A program made the translations under genes and the position numbers. This document shows positions 43,276 through 56,400 of a stretch of 64,000 nucleotides of DNA, piece after piece. Source of the DNA: Strongylocentrotus droebachiensis (lineage: Eukaryota; Echinodermata; Echinoidea; Camarodonta; Strongylocentrotidae). Where the stretch lies: positions 334,691-398,690 of the forward strand of contig JAVYIG010001032.1 of NCBI GenBank assembly GCA_035222895.1, in the 5' to 3' direction. Position 1 is the first letter of the stretch, and every line of letters begins with the position of its first letter. Below the pieces are notes generated by a model that was not told the DNA's origin, searched no databases, and worked only from the letters and a program-made list of their open reading frames with translations.

Positions 43276-44005
43276 ACTTGAAGACCATGAAAAGACAAAA
43301 TCCAACAAATCTTGTCATAAATATCTCAAACTATAATAAATTAATTTAAATCATATGTACAGAGACCACTAAACGCTTATCAGCTACAATGCAAGGCTTA
43401 TACGGCACTTAACATGTTTCTGCTTTTTTTTTCTTTCTTTTTTTCTTCTTTTTTTTTCACTCACATAAACATAAAGGCAATCTTTAGAGCTGGTTAGACT
43501 TCAGTCACTGGACTGAGTGAATATCAAGATGTGAAACAAATGAGAACCTGCACTCTTGCAAAATATACATCTCCTCCTACAAAGAATGTTTAGGTTCCTC
43601 CTAATCACTTATGTTGGGTTTTTTAGAAACAAGGAGTTTCCTTGTTTTTATCGTCTCTCAAAAAATCATACCATTCAGGATATTTAGGAAGCAAAAAAAA
43701 ATTATGATTTCTTTCATATAATTTTTATGGCTCTAGTCAAACCTCAATATTTCCTTAAAACAAATATTTGAAAACCTGAAACTGTGATAAAAAGTTAAAA
43801 AAACATAATGCTTACAGAATTTTTTTAACACAATTGAATTTTTGGTCTGCTGCACTTTTTGCTGCATGCTTAGCAGAAGATGACAGGTCCAAAACCACTT
43901 CTACCTTGTCTTTCCTGTATTGTTCAATTTGCAAATCAAATCAAATCAAAACTCTCCTTTCATCCAAAATGAATCAAAGTCATATTTTGAATAACTGTCT
44001 TGCCA
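43276..44005. other. AT-rich intergenic sequence
   Basis: T-rich stretches (43423-43455) and ATCAAATCAAATC near 43935. No gene or repeat boundary was recognised. Confidence 0.4.
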
Positions 44006-44392
44006 TTTAAAGGGATCCAGTAACTTAGTCTCAGATTCTGAAATAAAATTCTGGATTTAGCTCATGATGCAATGATAATTATAAACCTTTAGGTCAGTCA
44101 GGAACCCCATGACTTTAACAAGCCGATCGCCTGTCTGATTATCAAGAAATTTATGATTGGAATTACAAATTTTAAAAACCGTTCGCCTGACGGTTTTCAT
44201 AACACTACAGTCTATTGGGGAAAACGAGTATGGTAAAACCGGTCACTCAAAGATTTTAACTTTTTTGAGGCACTTCTTGATAATTTTGAAGCGCAATTTT
44301 TTTAGGGCTTCAATATTACACCATATCACAGACACTGATAACACGTAGGGCCGTGTATCTCAGATTTAACAGTGTTAAACGATCCCTTTAAA
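44006..44392. mobile_element. Small MITE with 12-bp inverted ends
   Basis: It starts TTTAAAGGGATC and ends GATCCCTTTAAA, with a 360-bp AT-rich interior and no coding. It abuts directly on a second repeat that begins with AAAGGGATAG. Confidence 0.55.
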
Positions 44393-44861
44393 GGGATAGT
44401 TGAGTTCTGTTGCAGAGGGCGCTACACAAAATAATTTGTTTGTGAGATACTGAAAAACTGAGTGTCAAATTGAAAGAACATACAATTTAAATGAGAAAAT
44501 TTAAGCGTGAAATATGCATCGTACGAGTTGCATCAAATGAAAGAGGAGGATTTAAGCTTTACACATATGTGTCATTTATTAATTATAATTGTGATTACGT
44601 TATGATAAAACATTGATGATTCTCGATTTCGTTTTTTCTGGGACGCACTGAATAGAACACAATGCATAAGCGGTGCCTGTTGGTCCTCCATGATCCTCTT
44701 TTTCTTATGTTAATTGAGAGCTGAGTTGATGAGATAGCCACCTGTCAGTGACCACGCTGTGTGGTCTAATCCCTCCTGGCCAAACTAGTACATACGGGCT
44801 TTAAGTGCTATTTGAGTGACTACCAAATAGTATAGACGGGCTTTCAGTGCTATCTGAGTGA
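44393..44861. repeat. Dispersed repeat overlapping the EXD1-like 3' UTR
   Basis: 44659-44815 matches 48424-48565 inside the same gene (shared GTGCCTGTTGGTC, TTCTTATGTTAATTGAGAGC and TGTCAGTGACC). A short tandem duplication (GGGCTTTMAGTGCTATYTGA) at about 44797-44858 runs up to the stop codon. A TTTATT at 44575-44580 (AATAAA on the minus strand) is the nearest candidate poly(A) signal of the gene. Confidence 0.6.
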
Positions 44862-47800
44862 CTATATTGCTCTCTGTGATAAGAAGGAACTGCCAACTGC
44901 AATGGGCACACTGTCTGGAGCAGACTCTATCTCTTCTTCAGTGGGGAAATCAACTTGAACAGTACGAAATCCAGTGTGACGTCTCATTCCCAGCCCTCCT
45001 GGTGCTCTATTCTGTAACTGTGAAGAAAAGAGAAGCAACAAGAATAAGCGACTAAAAATCGAATTAATTACATCCTGTTAGATCTTTATACTAACGAGCA
45101 GTACATAGTATTGATTTGGCAACAGTAATACAATATTTTTATTTTTTTATTTCGTTATAAAGGTATGTATCTGAAAAGAATATATTATCCTAGAAACAAT
45201 GTTGACTGTTTTTTTTTCCTCTGTCCAATTTCAATCGTACGGAAAACAGTGATTTTCAATTTTGTAATATCTTCCTTATTGTTGGATTTTATGCTCATTC
45301 CCAGAGACAAGCGCCACATAGTAATTGTTAAAAGGCAGAAGTGGTGCAAAAATCTGTTTATTTTCTCATGACTGCATTGAATCGAAATTTAAAACTACCA
45401 AATGTAGACCAGTATAGTAACTTCTAAATAAATTTTAAAAAGAATGAAATACAAAATTAATGTGTCACTTATAGCTTGTTCAGATATTCTGTGGGAAAAT
45501 GCAGCGTTTTTTGTTAACTTTTTTTAATGAATGAATGGTAAGTGGGGATGAAAAAATTAGCTGCGCACAACAATGGTCCAAAAATGTGAAATGCAGTACA
45601 CTTAGTAAATACATCTTTAAAAACCTGTGGTAAAACCACTATGCTTTACCACAGGCAAATGTGAACAGGCCTTTAGTAGAAATGCCTACTTTGTATCTCA
45701 CCTGTGATTGTCTTGCATTCAAGACCTGGGATTGTTGGTTGAAGAGAGATGCTCTGCCCCTTCCTGAGGTGGTACGGACTGAGCCCTGATCGGGACCGGC
45801 CTTCTCGGATACATTCTTGTTCCGACAGTTGAATCCAGAAAACCCTTAAAAAGAATTGAAGACATACATGTAAATAATAATAACTTGATAATAGTAGTGA
45901 GCATCTGTAAATGCACCATGAATAGAGTACTAAAGTGCTTGCTTACATCATATTCGTTTGTCATCCAGGATACTGGTTTAGAATAAAAGAGCCTGCACAT
46001 GCAACGGGCTGGAGCAGGGCAAATACAATGTTTAGAGCTGGTGTGACCACTACATCATTGTTTAGCACATAATTGTTTGGAACCAGCAACATTGACAACT
46101 ATACTGGCTAGTATGATGCAGAGATGCCAACCTCTTGACACAAAAAAACAGACTGTTGAGTATCCTAAAAAATCAGATTTTCACGAAAACTCTACATCTA
46201 CCACTGGCCTGTCGGCCCCGGGCCAGTTAAATTTCAGAAAAATGTTTTACTGGTAAGTACGGTCAAGTAAAATGTTTGCTCTTTCATTAAACTTTAATGA
46301 GAACATTTTAAAGCAAAGTTTTTGTTGGGGTTGCGGAGGTTTACTTGTACATGTTTCTATGCGATTTCGCTGTTTTTATGGGGTTTTAAAAAAATTGTAT
46401 TTTAAGAGGTGATATCGTATTATCGTATTTCACTCTTATTATCATACTAAATACGATGTGGAGACTTAATATTTATTCTTTGTATTTGCTGTGAAATACA
46501 ATATCATGGGATCTTTGAATTGGACCTACTTTCTCCACGAACGTGCACAACTGTATGTAGAACAAACATCAGACCATCTACTGATCTGTCCCCTCCAACC
46601 AGAACGCTCTATTTGTACAGATACAGAAGATTTCAAGCTGTAATGGGTGTATCAACTTGTCAAGCCACATAGGCTTTTACTAATACACCCTATTTCTTTT
46701 TCCAACAATTTGCATTTAAATGTTATTACTTTGTTTCACATAATTTAAGGTGATTTGTGTACATTGTAAATGTTTATAACCTGTTTTTTATACTGAATTT
46801 GAAATAAAATGGATCAATCAATCAAACAGTACAACAGACATCACACACTTACCTTGACCATAGGATGAGTATCCATCAAATCCGTTGTGTGGATCGACTC
46901 GAGAGGCACCATCATCTTTATCCTCCTGAACATCTTCACTGAAGTTCTCCCCTGCTGCCAGAGCCTTCCCAATAGCCTTCAATGTCCTCCTAGCTTTGAC
47001 CTTCAGCTCTTCTTCTTCTTTTTTCTTTCCTGATAAAGCATCAGCATAAGATGCCTGTCCTGAGACCATGCCCTGCTCGTGGCTAGGATGGCTCTGGGTT
47101 GTATCTGGATGTTGCATGTTCGTTAACCTTTTTGATACGACTGAACCTTGCTGAAGATCTGTTAGTCTGGGAGGCGCTACAGGTCCCTGGCTGTACGAAT
47201 GATCAGTCATGTTAGCAGATCTAAAACCGCCCTGGGCCAATCTTAAACTGTGTTCTGTGGAGGATTTGTGTGTTGTCTTATGAGTCTCATTCATCCAATT
47301 TGGACCCGAAACACTTGTGCTGTCTGGAACTGTTCTGGAAGGCACTGTATGTTTAGCCGTACTGCTCTTTGGTTGCTGATGCATAAGTCTCTGATGATCT
47401 AGGATGGAACCTGTTGCACCTTGATATCCTGGAAGCATATCATCATTCTCTTCTTTGGCAGTCAAAGCTTCTTTCAGAGTCACAGGCTTGAGGTTCTTAG
47501 AATACCTCTGTTGCCAAAGTTCCTTCTCAGTACTGTCTGCAAAAGCTTCATCAGAGTCATCAGAGCTCACACTCGACACTTCTTCATTGCTCTCTTCTTC
47601 TTCTTCCTCTGTCTTAGTCCCACCCATCATCAGTGGTGGTCTAGGGGGCTCATGATTAGAAGGTCTGGCTGATAAGATCAGAGAAAATAAAATTTAAATA
47701 GCATTAAATTTAGAAAATTCTTGGAAACAACACCTGCTTTCAGAAGCTTGTTTCAACAGTTCAAAGTTCAAACCACCTATAAAGCAGAATACCCTTTCAA

Positions 47801-50800
47801 TCATTTTGGAAATTATGTATAAAAGAGTCAACTTGCTGTCACCTCCTTTGCTTCATTTTCAAGATGATAATAAAATAGGTAGCTACATCTTCACTGCCTG
47901 AAGTCAATGTCTAAGTAATTTGAACATGATGCTGAAGAAGATGCTTTGTAACTCCTTACCTGACCTTCCTGGAGATGTCTTCTGAAATCCCCTAGAAGCA
48001 TCCAGGGATATGCCCCTACCTGATGGGCCCTTGGGAGGGGGCTGACCTTGATCTTGACCGGGGTTGGCCAATGAAGGTGGAGGGAAAGACAGCTCTTTGG
48101 GTTTGACCCTGGTGCTAGACATTCCCATCTGAGTAACCCTGCGATGAAGATCATTGATCAACTCTCTAGGAACATAGGAAGCTCTAGACGATAACTGCAA
48201 TAAATCAGAAACAAATGATGACAGCAATGAACCAGTTTGTATGGTCGTATATTGCCTCGTGCCTCAACTGCTTTTTTCACTTTGTTACTGACTCATGAGT
48301 CAAAATAAAAAGTGGTGTGTTTAAAGCCACTCTAAAGTGTTGGGAGCCCCCAACATTTGATGGCAAAATTTCACTTAAAGCCCCACTGCACTACGTATAG
48401 CTACTTGCGCCCTCTATATAGCAAACAATGCCTAATCAGTGCCTGTTGGTCCCCCATGATCCCCTTTTTCTTATGTTAATTGAGAGCTGATTCGATGAGA
48501 TAACCACCTGTCAGTGACCTTCCAGGGAGGTCTAATCCCCCTGTCCAAACTAGTACAGACATGCTTTAAATTGTATCATAACGTGAAAGAAGATGTCATT
48601 TAAGAAACATTTGTGCACAGATTTTCTAAATAAATGTGTTTGAAGTTGAATATTGATGAAAGAATACAAAACTTAGGTTTTTGCGTACTACAGAAAACAC
48701 AAATGATATATTGTTCTATTAATATTTGTCTTCAAACACATTTTTTTTTTTTTTTGGGGGGGGGGGGGGGAGGGGAGTGTGTCTAATAAATGACATCCTC
48801 TTTCACATTATGATACAATATAAGTGATTTTTTTTTATTTTGTTATAAATGTAATGCTTCCTGGGAGAAATTTCAATAGTTTAAAGTTGATACTCTTAGC
48901 AAATAAATGTCCCTTAATTTGATACTTACGGCAAGTATATGTTATTTTTAAGTTTTTAAATTACTTAGTATATCACAAACAAATTCTGTCTACTCGAAAT
49001 CCTCAATTGAAATGTCGAAAATATCCGCCTCTCTTTGCATAGAAAATCAGTCACGGCGCTGGTCTACTATTTATGACCTCACGTCCGGGAAAGAGTATAT
49101 TCACGTACCCGGATGTTCCATAGCAAACATGTGCAGAGTGATACGATTTTCTGCATATTTTTGTTTCAAAGGCTGAAAAGTCTAATAAATCATAATTCTA
49201 TGTACAATTCTTTACCTTCCCCTAGTACTTCATAGTATTAATATCAATTCCCCTTTTAAAAATTATGACATATACATGCCAACGATGTGCTATTAGTCGA
49301 TATTTTCACCATGTAATTTTTGTTTTGGTGTTGAAATCGGCCCAGCTATAGGCACAGAGTGAACAGTAGCTGTATACCCATGCACAGTTCATTACCATAC
49401 ACTACAGCGATCTCCCGATGGTTTCTTCTTCCTTTTTCCCATGTCTTTCGCCTTCCTTGGCCCTGAAGATCCTTCATCTACCAATTCTGACACCGGTAGT
49501 CAGGAGCAAGTCTTTGTTAGTTGTTTTTCTTAGCTGGCAACGTCACTTTCATTCTCTTGCAATTGCCGATAAACATATAACTAGCGCATGTACGTTCCAT
49601 CACAAGCAAGCAGCGCCTAGAGCAGCGGCTTGGTCTTACCTCCCGATTCTGCTCGCTTCACGAACGTTCATGCAAGAGCCGTATCACTAGCCAAAATATT
49701 ATAGAGGAAGCGCGCTTGCATGATCTCGTTCAAGTTTGATATTTTACAACATAAAATGTTTAACTGGTACTGTATCCTTTTTTGAGGCAGTCACACACAT
49801 CTATGATAAGTACTATCATATAGTTCTAGACCTATTCGTTTTACAAAACTGCTCCTGTACCTTATCTGATGACAATATAATGCATCCGCCTTTTCATACG
49901 TGCACGATTTAACTTTAATTCCTAAGCAGTAAAGTGGTAAACTCGTCTTAAATCTCTACCAAATAGGTGAATATGAGGATATAAAAAGAAATCAGCGACT
50001 GGAAAATGTTGCTTCGTTATTCTTCATTCAAATGAAAACAGAAAATCCATCAAATATACTCCTTAACAACAACAAATCTAAGCTCTGACAGGATAGCATT
50101 TACGTAGGGATATCACTGCCATTCACTCTCACTGAGCCCATGAGTCCCGTTCGTGACATCACGGATAGAGGCCCGACTCTACGTGCACTTCCGGGTTTCA
50201 GACTTAGATATTTTGGTAGAGTTTACTCGAAAAAATTCATTATTCTAAACTTGTTTTGTCGGGTGGACACCATTTGGTGTTATTATGGGGGTTAAAAGCT
50301 TTCTATTTATGTAATTATCTCAGTATTTGGGATTGTCTTAGAGTATCAACTTTAAACATATTTGTGGCTTACACCCAGTAAATAAGATCGATTGATCGAT
50401 CTGTAATTGAAAAACAAGTCAGAAAAAAATCTTGGAACCAGCGGGATTTGAACCTGCCATCTACTGCTTGCCGGGCAGCGACTTTACCACCAGGCCATTA
50501 CTGGTCCATGGCACAGTCACAATGAACTAGAAACAAATACCCAAGCTCTCCTGAATCATTCTGACTTATCAATATTCATTAGTCCGCCATAGGACAATAA
50601 CTTTTATAAATGTAATGCTTCCTGGGAGAAATTTCAATAGTTTAAACATATTTGTGGCTTACACCCAGTAAATAAGATTGATTGATCGATCTGTAATTGA
50701 AAAACAAGTCAGAAAAAATCTTGGAACCAGCGGGATTTGAACCTGCCATCTACTGCTTGCCGGGCAGCGACTCTACCACCAGGCCATCACTGGTCCATGG

Positions 50801-53450
50801 CACAGTCACGATGAACTAGAAACAAATACCCAAGCTCTCCTGATTCATTCTGACTTATCAATATTCATTAGTCCGCCATAGGACAATAACTTTTATAAAT
50901 GTAATGCTTCCTGGGAGAAATTTCAATAGTTTAAACTTATTTGTGGCTTACACCCAGTAAATAAGATCGATTGTTTGATCTGTAATTGAAAAACAATAAG
51001 ATCGATCAATCGATCTTATGTTTAAAATATGTTTAAAATATAAGTGAAATTGTGCCATCAAATTTTTGGCGAATTTGAGGAGCTTTAAGTATTTTATTTT
51101 CCATATTTGAAGCATATGGAAGACAAAAGAGACTACCTTGTCAAGAGTCTTATGATAATTAAACAAGTAATTTATAATGTTGTCCCAAATTTCCACTTTT
51201 TCCAAAATTATTCCTGCGGTCCTGCCCAAGATGTATTGAGGATAAAACACCCACAGAGAAAAGACTCGTAGGACAATCCCCCACCCCCTTATTTTATTCT
51301 ACTCTCAATTACATGTAGGGGTTATTAGTTGGTTTGCATTTGTTGGGGAGGAGTGACAGGTTAGTTGTATAGGGGCTGGTAGTCCTGGAGAAAGCTGTTG
51401 AAGAATCCTTCAGGATATCAAGACCTTCATGACCCTTTTCCTTCCATCTTTTAAAAAATTAATTATTAGGTTTTTCTGCTTTTAATAAAGTGACTTGTTA
51501 TGAGACGGACGTGCCCTAAAAGATTTCCTATCAATATAGCAAGTAAATGTAACTAGTAAATGTAACAAGTTCAAAACGTTTATAAATGTTGCCATATACC
51601 AGGGGTGATAGTGAAGAATAAAATCTTTTTTTTCTCTCAACCCAACTCCACTTGAGAACAAAAAATGGCATCTAACAACTTTCCCCCCTTTTGAGTAAAA
51701 AAAATGGGAAAATAGGGGTAATCTGGAAGAAAAAAATCAACAAAATCAACAACAACAAAAATCTGGAAATTGATTTAAATTGGGTAATTATCAGGCATGA
51801 TATACCTTCTTTGGGTCTACTTCTAGCCTATCACGTTCAACCGTCAGATAGATGTCAATAGCGCAGGTGACTTCTGCCATGAGTTGTTCAGTGATAGCCT
51901 CCCTTAGACGCAGCAGGTATACAGTATCCAGGAGGGCACAACGGATGTTCACTTTAGGGAGAGGGCGCTGGAACCATGATGATTCATCCTCCTGAAGAAA
52001 CACAAAAGAAAGTTTTTAATCTACTGAGCCGAGTTCCAGCACCATTACACAGATCACACAACTGATATCAAATGTGTCATGAATACTGTTAGTAGGCTAT
52101 CATTTGAATTCATATATTACATCTTTCAATTTCAATTCAATTCATTTTATTTTCATATTTTGATAAAAATCACAATAACAAACATTTACAATACAAAGTC
52201 AATTCCAACAAATAACACATCAAAACAGAAGTATAAAATGCGGGGGGACAAACAAAGGCCTTTATCCAAGGCTTGTCCCCAAACTATGTAAATAATTAAA
52301 TATAAATTAAGTGGTACAACAGGAAGACAGAAAGAAAGAAGAAAAAAAAGGTGATTTTTTTTTTTTTTTAAACTTAACTGTGAACTGCAAGAGAGTGTCA
52401 TAACTTTAAGTGATTTTAATCCATATTCTCTCAATACCAGTATGTCTGTTCATCTACTTTTATATTTAGGCTTATTATTTTGCTTTTTAAATGCTTATCA
52501 AATTATGTAATTAATACTCTGTAGACATGAGGAAAATAAAATTCTAGTAAGAAGGCTAATTAGATCATAACCTAACAAAGATTAAAAAAATATAGAGCTT
52601 GGTACTCACTTCAATACGTTGTGTGTTCTCTAGGTGTAAGAAGGCTAATTAGATCATAACCTAACAAAGACCAAAAAATATAGAGCTTACTACTCACTTC
52701 AATACGTTGTGTGTTCTCTAGGTGCAGAGCAATGTCATGGATACCGATTTCAAGGTACTCTAGGATGCACTGTGTTGTTCCACTAACATTCCGGGGGAAA
52801 TCCCCCATATACTGTCTTCTCTTGATCAGTATATCTCCTACCTGGGAATAGAAAATCAAGAAATAGTGATCAAGCAATCTATAAAAGAGTCTGTGTGGCT
52901 AGTCAGGCATGTTAATTTCCTTTGAAATGTAGTGTTGGCTAGAACCTAAAACCAATAACTTAGCAGGGGCATCTTGTTTGCAGTTCATACACATCAGACT
53001 TTCTAAACTGGTTTTCATTCTTATTAACCCTATGTGGCACATGATCTTTCACATTTAAAGGTAATACAAAGTTTTGGTAAGGGGTCATGAATTTGGTTCA
53101 AATGAACATATTGGAAGCATATGCGATTTTACCATATCCAATGATCGTTTGTCGCGGTTGAAATTGAGTCTAAAGTAATGATATTGTAAATAATAAAATC
53201 TTTATGTTGTATAGCTCCCTCTCAAGACCGATATTACTTTAGCTTTAAAAATATGCTTCTTGACTACAATTGACCTATTTGCTATTCCCGTTTGGAGATT
53301 ACATATCAGAACTGCATAGTCTGAGATTTTCATGGTTGCAGCTACCATTGAATGGCCTTACCGTATTTGCCGGCGTATAGGCCGCAGTATTTTTGGAAGA
53401 GAAAATATCAAATAGTCGGGGTGCGGCCTATGCGGCGAAAGAGTAAAAAA

Positions 53451-53482
<32 letters not shown>

Positions 53483-56400
53483 AGTTTCGATTTATGGCGC
53501 TATGCCTGGCAATGTCTCCCAGCTCAGTAATCAGTGTGTTGACTCACCACTCCGAAACTACAACAACACTAAAATTTGTCTGTCATCTTGGTTTGAAATT
53601 AATCTTTCTAATAGATCTCAATATGTAGTTTATAATAATAATTCCTCAATTTTTTTTATATAACAAATGGTGTACCACAAGGTTCTATCCTAGGACCTAG
53701 TACTCTATTGTTTTTAATTCACATTAATGATCTTACACATTCTTCTAAAAACGACATTGTTACTATTATTTGTGACAAGTTTACAAGCACAAATCAGCGC
53801 CTTTACCTGCACCTCGATGTTAAATGAAGGTCCTTCCCCGCGTGGGTTTTCGGCAACAAAACAACAACAACCAAAAAAAAAAAAAAAAATCGCCGGCAAA
53901 TACGGTAGGCGCTATTTGAAATGTTTAAAATTTCTCGAAATTTCTTGAAAGCAGAAGTGTTTTAGGGGCTAAATTTTCAAGTGCTTATAACACATCCACA
54001 GGGGCATCCAAATATATAAAAACTTCCATCCAATTTTCAGAATTTCCCAAAACTTTGCATTACCTTTAACAATAGAATTTACACTAATCAATTACGGTAC
54101 TTGCATTTGCATTTGCCCAAATCCAATTCATAGTTCAAGGCACTCGATAACCATTGCACTCACAGCTTATGATGGTAATAATGATTCACAGCATTTACAT
54201 GGCACTATATTTATATATTATGCAATCTTACATGTCTATGAATTTGCTTTCATAAATAAAAGCCTGTTACGACTGAATTCCTACCTGTGTATCAAAGACA
54301 CTGTTAAGCTCTATGCCATAGTGATGATAGAGAAGATCTGACACAAACCTACAGTCATGGATAACCTGAAATGAGTCACAAAATAAAACATATTTCGTTA
54401 AACAAGGTATACGGTAGTAGAAAATGTGGTACACAATATTTTGCGCTCTTTTTGCAAGCAACTTGCTCTAAGTTGACCCAATGTAAAAGTTTTTATAAAT
54501 AATGCTCAAGTTGAGTTGGAAACTTTACAATTACAAGAGGGTTACTGGAAAATAGTGGAAATAACAATGTCTTGTAGATTAACTGTAACTTCTGAAGAAT
54601 AATAACTTACTAGTAAACCGCTAAGTTCTTTGACAGAAATGCTCTTTCAATATGGAATGTTCAAATGAGTTAAATCACTACCAGAATGTTTGCCCATGTT
54701 GATGGCCCTCCTTACCTTGGTAATATGAGTGGCTTGTAGAATGTCTATGAACTTCCTCGTGAAGAGGGATGGAACCGCCAGCACATCAAAGATATACACC
54801 TGCTTATCACAAAGAACCTAGTGATGCAGGAGATAAAACAGAATGAGATGAGCACAAGAGAGAGAGAGAGAGAGAGAGAGAGTGAGAAAGTAAAAAGAGT
54901 GGGAAAATGAGAGAAGGAGAGAGGGGAAAGGGTGTGAAGAGGGAGAGAGAGAGAGAGAGAGAGAGTGAGAAAGTAAAAAGAGTGGGAAAATGAGAGAAGG
55001 AGAGAGGGGGAAGGGTGTGAAGAAGGGGAGAGAGAGAGAGAGAGGGGAGAGTGAGGGGGTTAGGGGGTGAAGGATAAGGAACAGAGAAGGATCACAGGTA
55101 CATTTTTCATGAAGAAAAAAAATCACAAAAAGGTTAGAGGTAATGGACAGATGAAATGGAGAGAAAACAAGAGTTTGATAAAATAACATTTAGCAATTGC
55201 ATCACACATTTTTTTAGGAAAAATGGTTATCGGTATTCAGGAAAGTAAATATGAAGGGAGTATTAAAGGAAAATTACAAATTTGTCAAGCAGATAATATT
55301 GTTCAGCAAAACTAAACACTAGGCTCTTAATTATCTTAATCCCATAATCGTTATACATGAACCATAGTTTCCATAGGCAATGTGTTAATAAACCCATTGT
55401 ACAAACAAGGATCATGACTTTCCTCTTTACATTTTTCTTGAAGCAAGGTGTAAGCTTACCAGGACAAGAGAGAGTTTGCCCTTCCTTCCCAGTCTTGATC
55501 CCTTCAGTGCTAGTCCTATAGCACCCTGCTGCTCCATGTCTGCGATCTAGTGGGTGTGATTGGAATAGGAAATTATTTGATTTGATTTGATTTGATTCGG
55601 TTTATTGCAATAAAAGAGCATGCAGCTGGAAAGCTGAAATTGCTCAATTTACAAAGTCAATGTACAACACAATAACATCAAAATATGAATGACTAAAACA
55701 TACGACCATAACTCATGCATAATGAAACAAGATGAAACTCAAGTATTACATCAAAATCTAAATATATTACAAATATTACATCAAAATCTAAATATATTAC
55801 AAATATTACATCAAAATCTAAATATATTACAAATATTAAAAAACATTAAAAACTTCATTAAAAAACTTCTGTGTCAACAAAGGTAACAACAAAAAAAGGA
55901 GAGAGAGAGAGAGAGAGACAGAACTAGAAAGAACTTGAAAATATTAAACAGAAGAGGGATATTCTTCCTGAAGTGATGATCAATCTATGATCTTACTAAA
56001 CTTCTGGTATTAATATCTGGTATGAATTGAAAATGAATGTTAATTAGTAGTGAGTTCTCTAGGAAGTAGATGTAAGGAATTAAAACAACAGGAGAGTCAA
56101 TCATAACCACATCAAATGCTTCCTTTCTAGGCAATACTGTTGAATATCAGACATGGCGGGCCTAAAATATAAAAAGTGTTTAAAGTGTTTAAGAAATCAT
56201 TTCATTCTGATGTATACACTACAAAAATTGATTACTGAAGCACAAACATTTAGAAAAAGCATGAAAAACAGTCATTCACAAAGAAAGTGCTACTTACAGC
56301 TTGATCAAAGACAGCATCATGTTGACTGATTAAAATATAATTCCTCTGGTTGCTTTCTGTTGTGGCATCTACTGATAGAAATTTAAAAACAAGATATATG

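Larger units (their letters stand above)
50341..51000. repeat. 290-bp tandem repeat with tRNA-like cores
   Basis: Copy 1 spans about 50351-50640 and copy 2 about 50641-50930. A partial third copy ends near 50996, where CGATCAATCGATC begins. Copies are almost identical, including a tRNA-like core on the minus strand. It is an intronic insertion followed by recent tandem duplication. Confidence 0.85.
53055..54069. mobile_element. MITE (TTAAAGGTAATAC ends) split by a nested element
   Basis: Ends TTAAAGGTAATACAAAGTTT and AAACTTTGCATTACCTTTAA are inverted repeats. The same family is present uninterrupted and inverted at 63421-63929. The nested element occupies 53359-53907; outside it the two copies align along their length. 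Confidence 0.85.

Noticed and set aside
47421..47672. Plus-strand frames over 47421-47672
   Set aside because: Antisense of a coding exon of the EXD1-like gene.
49418..49690. Possible small gene in the intron
   Set aside because: One 90-codon frame without motif, Kozak context or splice partner; not supportable.
50434..50797. Functional tRNA genes
   Set aside because: A and B boxes are present, but the acceptor stem is imperfect, position 33 is not T, and the sequence is part of a 290-bp repeat; treated as SINE head or pseudogene.
54818..55189. Minus-strand Ser/Leu/Pro-rich 123-codon frame
   Set aside because: Translation of a (CT)n microsatellite next to exon 8.
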